64,000 nt of DNA. Source: Bimastos eiseni. Its lineage: Eukaryota > Annelida > Clitellata > Crassiclitellata > Lumbricidae. This document shows, in pieces, positions 1-11,244 of the stretch. Below the pieces are notes generated by a model, which had not been told where the DNA came from, did not search any database, and saw only the letters and a program-made list of their open reading frames with translations. A program made the position numbers and the translations under genes. How positions within the stretch are numbered: the stretch's first letter is position 1; the number at the start of each line of letters is the position of its first letter. The DNA is taken from NCBI GenBank assembly GCA_959347315.1, contig OY365810.1, positions 7,332,598 through 7,396,597 of the forward strand, read 5' to 3'.

Positions 1-710
1 CCTCCGAACTGTGACTGGCCCTATTTTTGCATCTATGGTCGATTACAAGTTCAGTCGGCCGTAGCATAAATTCAAACGTAAAGGACAATCTTACGTAGTA
101 GACACTGTTTTACTGCTCAGTGTTAGTTTTACTGTTCCGTTTTACTGGTCGAGTTACTCGAGCAAGCCTGGTGTGGTTTAGCATCAGTATGAGGTTAAGT
201 TAATGAATTACTTAAGAGTAGTCTTGAGCTTAATAGATATCCATATCTAAGTTTTAATGTTCTTTTTGCGCTACTTTCTATTTTTATAAACTGTGTCATG
301 AGAACCCTATCGGATTATAACCCGTGCAACTGAGTCAATCAGCTGTAGGGTACTAAAAATCTATGCAGGGCGATGGTGTATACATGTTTGCGAACATGAA
401 AGTTGATTTATAGCGTCGTTTATGGCGAATTTCATGATGCTTCTATGAATGTTAATTTTTGTGGAGTATCTTTAATTTTTATTGTGTATAATTAACGACA
501 ATGTCCATTGAGAGGTATTAAAGTTTTGGGCCCCCTCGTTTCGAATCTGGGCCTGTGTTGCTTGACACAACGCGTGTCCACGATCTGTGGTAAGGTTGTA
601 AAAGGCCAATATAAGACACCGCGTGGTCCAGGGTCAGGCTATAGAAAATTCGGAGCTGGGTCGATAGTTGTTTAAGTCGACGTACAGTTAAGACAGTGTG
701 CGTTGTCAAG
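1..710. other. 5' flank of the glutaminase gene
   Basis: No coding exon is seen. The stretch is AT-rich and should hold the promoter and 5' UTR of the downstream glutaminase gene. I see no clear TATA box or initiator. The in-frame GTG at 696 extends the frame by five codons, but the first in-frame ATG is at 711. Confidence 0.4.
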
Positions 711-2465
711 ATGTTGCGAGCCGTTGGATCGTCAGGTTGGATGGCCGCGCGTGAAACGCAGAGGTTTATGTGTGGACTTTCCAAACTCGGTAGAATCTCT
801 GTTTTGAATGATGGCAACAGGGTTCTGGCATCACAAATAGCGTTGTTTGGAAGCACAACAATTGGCCAACGAGAAGCAGACGAACTGCTAGTGACAGCTT
901 CACCGGATGAAGCCCTTTCACATGGTTTCAGTCATTTTGATGACCAGCTGTTTCAGCTCTTGTGTAACGATGAAGGCAAGGTACCGATGTCTCGACTGGT
1001 AAAGGGCCTTCGTAATGCGGGGCTCTGGAAGAACGACCCGCGGCTGCTCGAGTCGATGAGCAAAATCAACAAATACCGACTGAAGTCGGACCCCGACGAA
1101 CACGGAGAAGTGCAGTTGGACAAGGAGAAATTCATTGACTGCATCAAGGACAACATTGTTCTCATCAGACGCGCGTTCACCGGCGACTTTGCCATTCCGG
1201 AATTTTCCAAGTTCTGTTCGTCGATCGACAGTCTGTACTGGGCGTGTCGAACCAACAGCCAGGGAAAAGTCGCATCCTACATACCACAGCTGGGCAAGTA
1301 CAGCCCCGACTACTGGGGCGTCTCGCTCTGCACGGTAGACGGCCAGAGACACAGCATAGGGGATGTCGAGGTTCCATTCACACTCCAGTCAAGTGGAAAG
1401 CCGCTCAACTATGCGCTCGCGATCAACGAACTTGGTGCAGAGACCGTCCACAAGTATGTTGGCCACGAACCGAGTGGTGAGACGTTCAACTGTATCAAGC
1501 TCAGCCAAGACAATAAACCACACAATCCAATGATCAACCCTGGCGCAATTGTCATCGCCTCCCTCATTAAGCAGAACCTATCACTATCTGATCGATTCGA
1601 GTACATCATGCAGCAGTATCGTCGCATCATTGGCGGCGAGTTCCTTGGCTTCAACAACGCCATCTTTCTGTCGGAAAAAGCGTCGGCGAACCGGAACTTT
1701 GCCCTCGGCTACTACCTCAAGGAGAACCGGTGCTTTCCGGAGAAAAGCAGCCTTGAAGAAACCCTCGATCTCTACTTCCAGCTGTGCTCGATCGAGGTGA
1801 CGGCCAGCTCGGGAGCGATGCTCGCGGCGACGCTCGCTAACGGAGGCTATTGTCCCATCACGGGTGAAGAGGTCCTGAGCGCACCGTCTGTCCGCAACAC
1901 GCTGTCCCTGATGCACTCGTGTGGAATGTACGACTACTCCGGAGGATTTGCCTTCAAGGTCGGTCTTCCGGCGAAGTCGTCCGTCTCCGGAGCAATCCTT
2001 CTCGTCATTCCAAACGTGATGGGCATGTGTCTGTGGTCACCTCCGCTTGAAGAGATGGGCAACAGCGTCCGAGGCGTTCAGTTCTGTGAGCAGCTTGTCA
2101 ACGTCTTCAACTTCCACCACTACGACAACCTGCGACACACATCGCAGAAGGTCGACCCGCGCATGCGATCGTCGGACGTCCAGGGCAACCGCGTTGTCAA
2201 CCTCCTGTTTGGGGCGTACAACGGAGACCTCACAGCCCTTCGTCGAATGGCCTTGGCGTGTCAGGACATGGCAATCACAGACTATGACGGTCGTACAGCG
2301 TTGCATCTGGCGGCGGCCGAGGGACATTTGGAGTGTGTGAGGTTCCTGGTGGAGAATTGCCAGGTGCCTGTTTGCCCAAAGGACAGGTGGGGTTACACGC
2401 CCCTCGACGATGCCATCAAGTTTGAGAGAGCGGCCGTTCAACTGTATCTAAAACAATTCTGTTGA
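711..2465 (+). CDS. GLS: Glutaminase (kidney/liver type), single exon
   Basis: Phosphate-activated glutaminase, which hydrolyses L-glutamine to glutamate and ammonia, normally in mitochondria. The 584-codon frame is open from the ATG at 711 (A at -3) to the stop ending at 2465. The arginine-containing, acid-poor first 40 residues could be a mitochondrial presequence. Residues about 65-150 match the EF-hand-like helical region; 175-460 are the beta-lactamase-like glutaminase fold; 493-584 hold ankyrin repeats (RTALHLAAAEGH). Catalytic residues are present: Ser227 and Lys230 in QSSGKPL, Tyr190 in KVASYIPQL, Asn276, Glu322, Asn329, Tyr355 and Tyr407 (CGMYDYSG). The activation-loop word DNKPHNPM is kept. 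Pro277 replaces the usual Ala next to catalytic Asn276. Vertebrate GLS genes have many introns, so one exon suggests an old retrocopy or intron loss. The protein is about 85 residues shorter than human KGA, with both ends shorter. Intactness argues that it is functional. Confidence 0.95.
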   Translation: MLRAVGSSGWMAARETQRFMCGLSKLGRISVLNDGNRVLASQIALFGSTTIGQREADELLVTASPDEALSHGFSHFDDQLFQLLCNDEGKVPMSRLVKGLRNAGLWKNDPRLLESMSKINKYRLKSDPDEHGEVQLDKEKFIDCIKDNIVLIRRAFTGDFAIPEFSKFCSSIDSLYWACRTNSQGKVASYIPQLGKYSPDYWGVSLCTVDGQRHSIGDVEVPFTLQSSGKPLNYALAINELGAETVHKYVGHEPSGETFNCIKLSQDNKPHNPMINPGAIVIASLIKQNLSLSDRFEYIMQQYRRIIGGEFLGFNNAIFLSEKASANRNFALGYYLKENRCFPEKSSLEETLDLYFQLCSIEVTASSGAMLAATLANGGYCPITGEEVLSAPSVRNTLSLMHSCGMYDYSGGFAFKVGLPAKSSVSGAILLVIPNVMGMCLWSPPLEEMGNSVRGVQFCEQLVNVFNFHHYDNLRHTSQKVDPRMRSSDVQGNRVVNLLFGAYNGDLTALRRMALACQDMAITDYDGRTALHLAAAEGHLECVRFLVENCQVPVCPKDRWGYTPLDDAIKFERAAVQLYLKQFC

Positions 2466-5400
2466 AGGGGTAAATACCCTAGACTCCAGTCTCAATTAAT
2501 TTAATACAACTGAATGTCAAGTTTTATTTCTTTATTTAAGGGATTTTTGTGTCCTATGACGACGCTTGCAAGAGCAGAGAAACCACTTTTCAGAAGTGTT
2601 TTCTGTGGGAAACGCCTTATACCTTTGCCGTCTATTTCTGCTTCATCTTGCCACATTTGCTTAAGAAGAGCATTAGCATTTGTTGATTAAACACATTGAA
2701 GATCTGAATTTTATACTTTTGTCTGTAAAAGTGACATAATTTTTCTCATAATTTCTTTTGATTTTTTTATGGATCTCAGCACTTGACCAAACTTGCCTTA
2801 ATAAAACTGACTACAATTTTCTAGCATTTGCAGTTTTCACTTACAATATGTATGTCCTTCTAAAATCTCAACAATAGTTATTATTGATTTTAATTATCGG
2901 TCGCTATGAAAGATCTGTTCTTATTTGGTGTGCATATTTTGAATGTTTGTCACTTAATAAGATTAAGAAGAACTGATTTGTGTAAACATTTATCTTATTC
3001 CTTGTACAGAAATGTTTGTAAAGTAACATGATATCTTTCTTTCTCTGCATAGAATTAAGAAAGACTTTCTATATTGGTTTTAACAAGTGTTGAATTGCTG
3101 GAATGTAGATCTGTTTTGCTAACATATTTTTCAAATGAAATATTTAAGTTATGCTAAAATGTGCAATCAAGAAGGCATTTTATTTCATGGTTTTTCTTGC
3201 TTGATTTTGACATTCTGTGTTTTAGCAGCCTTAGCTTTTCCTAACTCAGTTGATTAGCTTTTTCTTACATCAACATGTGTGTTAATTATTTCGTATCAAT
3301 GTTTAATCATTTCCAACTGCCGGGTACTAGAGCAATATTTGAATCGTATAACTTTCCATAGTTTCATGTAGTAGATTATAAGTCTAGATTCATTCCAAAT
3401 AATAATTTTATTGAAAATCTAGTATAGTAGCATGACTAAATGTTTTCTTAGTGATCATTCTGATAATTTTATTTTCCATTGAACTTTAAATAAAGCATTT
3501 AGTAAACAATTCTTAAGTTTAAAAATTGTGTGCTGTCATAAATGTCTACATATACTTTTCTTTCTGTTTTGGCCAAACTCAAACTGTATGTGCAAGTGTT
3601 TATTTTTGGTTAGCATCATGAGGCCATTTTTGAAATCTAATATTTATACAAGCTGCATAGATCTTTCAATTTCTATATCTTGCCATCTACAGAATTATAT
3701 CCAATGTGGTACAACATAATGCTCATATGCATACTGACTTATATATGTTTCTTTGGCATGTGAGTGTCATCTCTTATACAATGTGGACTTGTTCACTTGA
3801 AGTCTCCTACTTATAGAACATGTAAATCAGGGATAATGATGAAAACATATATAGAACTACACTGTAGTTCTTGTACTTCATTTTAACCTATGTCGTGTGT
3901 TATATTGATAGCTTTGGGGGACATTAACCAGTTTTGCATTAGGGAAATGGCTTTTAAACCGGGATAGCATAAATATGTAATATTTGTACATATAAATAAG
4001 TTTGTGGTACATTAGTGTATATATTTATTATAATATAAAATGTATTTATTATATTTCAGATGTTTGAAAAATAACAATCATTAAAACCTGTTCAAGGATC
4101 ATTCGCATTCAATTATTTGCACCCTAAGAAAGACTCCTATGTATCAACATGCTTAACTCCCTTCATCTGACTCTCTGATTAGCCTGCTTTAAAAACTGGT
4201 GCTGCTCGAGAGAATTGTGATTCTTGACTAGAAAGTCAAAAGACTTGAAGCAACGATCAACTGAGGCATTGTGCGTCTTAACAAAAGCATTGAAGTCGTT
4301 ACTTAAGTTAGATTGATATGTTATGCAAGTTATCTGTGATTGTTACTGTTGAAAACTCTGTCTTCCTGATATTTATGTCTTGAAGACAATCATGTCATCT
4401 ACTCAGATGACATTGGTTGACAACAATCACTTTTTTGGTGAGTCAGTATAGAAGTTATATTAGGATTCAGGGTTAGACTATCTTGGGTTAAAGTTGAAAG
4501 TACACGTTGTGCATTCCAAGTTAACGACTTAGCAAGTGCACCATCATGTCACTTATGAATCGTAACTGTAATTTGCAAATTTATATAACATAAGATCAAA
4601 TTTTATATGAACTGTGTGCAGAGCAACATATCCGATGAAGTTACCTGCAGTAGTTTAGGGTAAAATATTAGCAATACTGTGGGAATATTATCAATGTTAC
4701 TGTGAATATTGGCAATAGTTATATGCTCATCAACAAGGTCATGTATATCCAGAAGTAGTCATTGCAAAGTAGCTGAAATTGAGGATGCCACATTCTTGCT
4801 ACAAGGCTATATTTGGACAACTATATATATGAATGCAGAGAGTAATTAGTATGTGTATCAGAGTGCCTTTCAAGGACTTGCATCTCATAAAAGTCATAAA
4901 TGAAGGGGATGATCATGTTTAAAGAGCCATTAAGAGACCTGGATGTGGTCTTCAATCGTTCTGTTTATCGAGATTTTATTAATTTTTTAGTGTCTCACAC
5001 AATATTGCTGAAGTGCAGCTATAATCTTGTTTTAACTTTGTACACTGTCGGCATCTTCTTTTCTGTGGATATTTTATGTCTTTTTTATTAGCCGCACGTT
5101 TATTCGCATCGGTAAATCGGGGCAACCCAATCTGTTTTGGTTTCTTAATGCCTTGAACTTTCAAATAAACTTGTTCATACAATGCTGAGAAACAATCTGC
5201 CATTAAATTAGATTATGAACTATTTTGACTAGAATTTCTATACTTCCATGAGCAAGACCTTTTGGTACAAGTAGATGAAGCTGTAATCTATTTGCTAAAA
5301 TGCTCATTGTTTTGTTCAGCTGATAAATGTTGTCAATTCTGTGTTGCAATATCTTAAAAATGTTCAGGTTTACTAACATATTGCATAGAACAATCTCGAG

Positions 5401-5603
5401 TTTTTCTTTCACCATGTTGATAATATTTGTTTAACACAGGCCTATTGCATTATTTGTATTATATTGTCTACTTTTGTATTCTTTGAAGAATAAACAGTTG
5501 AATGCAAATTGGAGTCAGTTTTGTCAAGATAACATTGTGTTTCCATAACTAATTGAATATACCAAAGTGTGCAACAAAATGATCATAACCTTTATTTTTA
5601 TAC
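2466..5603. other. AT-rich non-coding stretch between GLS and the satellite
   Basis: Apart from the glutaminase 3' UTR, I see only short frames with no family resemblance and no splice-like structure. Its smooth AT-rich composition without recognised repeats would suit a long 3' UTR or intergenic DNA. Confidence 0.5.
2800..2805 (+). promoter_or_regulatory. Candidate polyadenylation signal of GLS
   Basis: AATAAA lies 335 bp after the glutaminase stop and is the first clear signal downstream. Later AATAAA words near 3488 and 5489 could give longer 3' UTRs. Confidence 0.4.
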
Positions 5604-8174
5604 TGAATATTGGTAATATTGATTATTATCAATATATAGTGAATATTGGTAATATTGATTATTATCAATATATAGTGAATATTGGTAATATTGATTATTA
5701 TCAATATATAGTCAATATTGGTAATATTGATTTTTATCAATATTTAGTGAATATTGGTAATATTGATTATTATCAATAAATAGTGAATATTGGTAATATT
5801 GATTATTATCAATAAATAGTGAATATTGGTAATATTGATTATTATCAATATATAGTGAATATTGGTAATATTGATTTTTATCAATATATAGTCAATATTG
5901 GTAATATTGATTTTTATCAATATATAGTGAATATTGGTAATATTGATTATTATCAATATATAGTGAATATTGGTAATATTGATTTTTATCAATATATAGT
6001 GAATATTGGTAATATTGATTTTTATCAATATATAGTGAATATTGGTAATATTGATTATTATCAATATATAGTGAATATTGGTAATATTGATTTTTATCAA
6101 TATATAGTGAATATTGGTAATATTGATTTTTATCAATATTTAGTGAATATTGGTAATATTGATTATTATCAATATATAGTGAATATTGGTAATATTGATT
6201 ATTATCAATATATAGTCAATATTGGTAATATTGATTTTTATCAATATATAGTGAATATTGGTAATATTGATTTTTATCAATATATAGTCAATATTGGTAA
6301 TATTGATTTTTATCAATATATAGTCAATATTGGTAATATTGATTATTATCAATATATAGTGAATATTGGTAATATTGATTTTTATCAATATTTAGTGAAT
6401 ATTGGTAATATTGATTATTATCAATATATAGTGAATATTGGTAATATTGATTATTATCAATATATAGTGAATATTGGTAATATTGATTATTATCAATATA
6501 TAGTGAATATTGGTAATATTGATTATTATCAATAAATAGTGAATATTGGTAATATTGATTATTATCAATAAATAGTGAATATTGGTAATATTGATTATTA
6601 TCAATATATAGTGAATATTGGTAATATTGATTTTTATCAATATATAGTCAATATTGGTAATATTGATTTTTATCAATATATAGTGAATATTGGTAATATT
6701 GATTATTATCAATATATAGTGAATATTGGTAATATTGATTATTATCAATATATAGTCAATATTGGTAATATTGATTTTTATCAATATATAGTGAATATTG
6801 GTAATATTGATTTTTATCAATATATAGTCAATATTGGTAATATTGATTTTTATCAATATATAGTGAATATTGGTAATATTGATTATTATCAATATATAGT
6901 GAATATTGGTAATATTGATTTTTATCAATATTTAGTGAATATTGGTAATATTGATTATTATCAATATATAGTGAATATTGGTAATATTGATTATTATCAA
7001 TATATAGTGAATATTGGTATTATTGATTATCAATATATAGTGAATATTGGTAATATTGATTATTATCAATATATAGTGAATATTGGTAATATTGATTATT
7101 ATCAATATATAGTGAATATTGGTAATATTGATTTTTATCAATATATAGTGAATATTGGTAATATTGATTATTATCAATATATAGTGAATATTGGTAATAT
7201 TGATCATTATCAATATATAGTGAATATTGGTAATATTGATTTTTATCAATATATAGTGAATATTGGTAATATTGATTATTATCAATATATAGTGAATATT
7301 GGTAATATTGATTATTATCAATATATAGTGAATATTGGTAATATTGATTTTTATCAATATATAGTGAATATTGGTAATATTGATTTTTATCAATATTTAG
7401 TGAATATTGGTAATATTGATTATTATCAATATATAGTGAATATTGGTAATATTGATTATTATCAATATATAGTGAATATTGGTAATATTGATTATTATCA
7501 ATATATAGTGAATATTGGTAGTATTGATTTTTATCAATATATAGTGAATATTGGTAATATTGATTATTATCAATATATAGTGAATATTGGTAATATTGAT
7601 TATTATCAATATATAGTGAATATTTGTAATATTGATTTTTATCAATATATAGTGAATATTGGTAATATTGATTATTATCAATATATAGTGAATATTGGTA
7701 ATATTGATTATTATCAATATATAGTGAATATTGGTAATATTGATTATTATCAATATATAGTGAATATTGGTAATATTGATTACTATCAATATATAGTGAA
7801 TATTGGTAATATTGATTATTATCAATATATAGTGAATATTGGTAATATTGATTATTATCAATATATAGTGAATATTGGTAATATTGATTATTATCAATAT
7901 ATAGTGAATATTGGTAAAATTGATTATTATCAATATATAGTGAATATTGGTAAAATTGATTATTATCAATATATAGTGAATATTGGTAAAATTGATTATT
8001 ATCAATATATAGTGAATATTGGTAATATTGATTATTATCAATATATAGTGAATACTGGTAATATTGATTATTATCAATATATAGTGAATATTGGTAATAT
8101 TGATTATTATCAATATAAAGTGAATATTGGTAAAATTGATTATTATCAATATATAGTGAATATTTACAATATTG
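5604..8174. repeat. 36-bp satellite/minisatellite array, about 71 units
   Basis: A head-to-tail array of a 36-bp unit covers about 2.57 kb. Each unit has an 8-bp inverted repeat, ATATTGAT and ATCAATAT, around a 4-nt spacer (TATT, TTTT or rarely CATT). Variants are few: the spacer base, TATATAG/TATTTAG/AAATAG, GTG/GTC, and AAATTGAT in several units near the right end. Because 36 is a multiple of 3, long frames stay open on both strands (NIGNIDYYQYIV on +, NIHYILIIINIT on -); these follow from the repeat and I do not read them as proteins. One unit near 7020 has lost 3 bp. Two adjacent units that carry TAA at about 5778 and 5814 recur at about 6534 and 6570, exactly 756 bp (21 units) away. Confidence 0.97.
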
Positions 8175-8635
8175 TGTACTGTTCGAGGTCTTGTATATCC
8201 CTTTAAAAAAGCAAATAGGAAGTAATTAATTTTTTCACCCATAAATCCCCCTCATGAGGGTGACTCAATTTTGATGTTGCTGAGAATCAACTAAAGGACC
8301 ACAATAAAAAGTATTTGACTGCTTATCAAACTGCGAAGTTCAATAGCCATGTCCACTGCAGAAAGTTAGAGATTACATAGGCTAAAACAAAATTCCAAAT
8401 CTCGGGCTGTATTTCAATACAAGATATTCAGTTGCATTGTTCATTCCGTTGAGGTCAATTGAAGCCAATCTAATTATCCGTACAAGCTTCTTATTAGTTT
8501 CTACCACAAGTACAGTGGGTCAGTTGCAAAAATAGATTTAAAAGTACAAGTAAATAATTATAATTAATCGTTATAAGATACAGCTTAATGCACAAAGTCT
8601 TTATCAAAGTTTGCTTATATAATTACTGCAAAGGA
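8175..8635. other. Unique spacer between satellite and (CATC)n
   Basis: No gene or recognised repeat is visible here. Confidence 0.5.
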
Positions 8636-8668
<33 letters not shown>

Positions 8669-8909
8669 TCCATCCATCCATCCATCCATCCATCCATCCA
8701 TCCATCCATCCATCCATCCATCCATCCATCCATCCATCCATCCATCCATCCATCCATCCATCCATCCATCCATCCATCCATCCATCCATCCATCCATCCA
8801 TCCATCCATCCATCCATCCATCCATCCATCCATCCATCCATCCATCCATCCATCCATCCATCCATCCATCCATCCATCCATCCATCCATCCATCCATCCA
8901 TCCATCCAT
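8636..8909. repeat. (ATC)n then pure (CATC)n microsatellite
   Basis: About ten ATC triplets run into about 61 uninterrupted CATC units. Open frames across it (HPSI repeats, MDGW repeats) are products of the repeat only. The lack of interruptions suggests recent expansion. Confidence 0.97.
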
Positions 8910-11049
8910 GTTCAAATAAATATAGCAAGTAGATAAAAAGGTGGATGAAAAGGAGCATAAGAATGATCGAACCTTCAGGATCATCCAGGCCAAAATTGCA
9001 GCACATGCACATAAACAACACCACTTACTGGAAGATTCGGTTTTACGATACAATTCATATTTCAAAAGTTGCTCTTTTGAATGCCGCTACAAGTCATTAA
9101 CAGGACCTTATAAATGAAACAGATTTATTTCACAGCTGTCATGCTTTCACGATAATTGGCTGAACAGAGTTCAACTGAAATTTATGTCACGTTCCATACA
9201 GACCATGAAACACAGTTGAAACAATACAAAACGGATACACTAAACTTTCGCTCTATAACAGATTTCTATGTATAAAGAGAAAATTTAGGGTATAATGACA
9301 CAAATGTATAATAGCTATATATAGGTATATAGATATATAATTATATATTTAATAATAGTGTGGTTACCAAGAAAACGGATGCACTAAACTAAAATTATGC
9401 ACTTGTAACAAGATCTGCTTACAAAAGCAGTTTTAAAATATAAAACATTACATAACTTCATGCAGAATCAAAATCAGTAGTTGCTGTTGAAATGAACCGA
9501 CCTTACATCAGTATAGACATTACATTGTATAGTCTAGTATTCGAAATGAAACATTACTCATTGATCGTAATTATTATTCTAATAATCATTGAATTTAAAG
9601 GATGCTCCATAGACATCTACGTGTATCAAGACCATTCCATCTTATCACTCAATTGCTTCACATGAGATTCTCCATCCAGAAACACTGGACATTTAAGAAA
9701 GCACATCTGATTAGAGGCACTCAACACTTTTACCAACGTAATGGTCTCTTAACATTCACGGACAAAGTTGTTTTACACATTGTCTTAATATTTGTTCACT
9801 AAATTCATTGTCAGAGGTGTATCAATTCTGTGAATAAGATAAATTAAATTACCAACACTTTGTCTCTGTGTCCTTATGTTACAAATAATGCTCTCCTATT
9901 CTAATGATACTGGCCAACATTACCATGTATACTACAGGTTCTTTGCTTTACATGCAATGTAAAATAACCAAATATTTACATAGCTCCTCTAGACACCTTC
10001 CAACAGTGCTACTTGCACAGCTCTGTCACCAAACTCTGTTATAAACACACAAATGGTGCATTAAAATACATGCACGAAAAGGCGTTGAACTGATTTTTGT
10101 ACAAAAAGAAATCAAGTCCATATCAGATGCACACAGAGACACTGCTTAAGAGTTATAGAGCTATAAAAACATAAAGAAATCGACAGACACATTTTTGACC
10201 AATTTACGTCACAAAACCAAACCAGAAAATATGTCGAGACTTTCCCTTTGCCATATGCACCCACGGGCAAAATATCCTAAATCCGATCACCCCTTCCCTC
10301 AGTGAAGACCCGCACTGGCTGGGTACCCAAACTCTTAACATAATTTTGATGGTTAATCCAGCATTCCAGCCTTAGATCTAGGTCTGGTTAAACCATAAAA
10401 GTCTGTCACAGCACTTGATGTTGGGTAGTAGGATGCTTGACCAAATCCTTGCAGTAACATATTTTGGAACTATCCTTGATAGATTTCCTGCACAGAAACT
10501 AATGAAGGTTGAGTGCTAAGAATTTGTTGCAATTCTTCAACAAGCAACATCAAGCACCTCATGGATACCAGTTGAAAGGCGCACACTGAACCCAAATGCA
10601 CCACTCAACCTGCAGATCGAGCAACAAGGCAGCAGAAACAGACAGATGTATTGACATACAAAGAGCAACATATACACAGAAAGACAAACAGACATGTATG
10701 CAGATTACGGTATACGACACATCTGGACCAGTCTCAATATATGCGCACAGTTGGAACCAGTTGAAAAAAATAAACCACTAAATCAGGTTCAGTAACTTAC
10801 ACTAAACAGCCAATCATACAGTAACAATTTTCGGCACAGAACCAGCCAAGAAAATCAGACAGCAACTAATCAATCAGTATAAACAATTTACAGAAGCGGC
10901 CAACTCTGAAAAGCAGCCAATTGGTAAATGATAGAATCAGCCAAAAACTTTCAGTGCAAGATTGGCACAAGACATGTACATTTGCTATCAAAATATCTCT
11001 ACAGTCCCTTGTGATCGGTATAACTTATTTCTATATTAATAATTATATC
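8910..11049. other. Non-coding stretch 3' of the ASAP gene
   Basis: No coding exon is seen. On the - strand this lies just after the ASAP stop, so part may be a long 3' UTR; another TTTATT (AATAAA on the - strand) occurs near 9123. Otherwise nothing was recognised. Confidence 0.4.
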
Positions 11050-11055
11050 TTTATT
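11050..11055 (-). promoter_or_regulatory. Candidate polyadenylation signal of ASAP
   Basis: AATAAA on the - strand, about 100 bp after the ASAP stop codon. Confidence 0.45.
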
Positions 11056-11154
11056 CATTTAGTTATTTAGATAACCAATTATTTACATGGCTTAAGTCTT
11101 AAATCTTAGTGTTCTGTACAGGAATATGAACTAGACTAAAAAGGATTTTGATAA

Positions 11155-11244
11155 TCATGACTGTCTATTCTCCTCCTCAATGACACTGACGTAGGGTGTC
11201 GGGAACATTCCCTTTCGACTCGGGTCACCCTCTATTTCACCCTC
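11155..11244 (-). CDS. ASAP: ASAP exon 26: end of SH3 and stop
   Basis: Encodes [20 protein letters not shown] and a short acidic tail, with TGA at 11155-11157. Confidence 0.95.
   Translation of the reverse strand, partial: EGEIEGDPSRKGMFPTPYVSVIEEENRQS

Noticed and set aside
696..710. GTG start for glutaminase
   Set aside because: Non-AUG starts are rare, and the ATG at 711 has good context.
6575..8206. 543-residue open frame of NIGNIDYYQYIV repeats
   Set aside because: It follows from a 36-bp unit with no stop in that frame; the - strand is open in the same way. No start context, splice or non-repeat domain supports it.
8588..9065. Frames with HPSI or MDGW repeats
   Set aside because: They are translations of the (CATC)n microsatellite.
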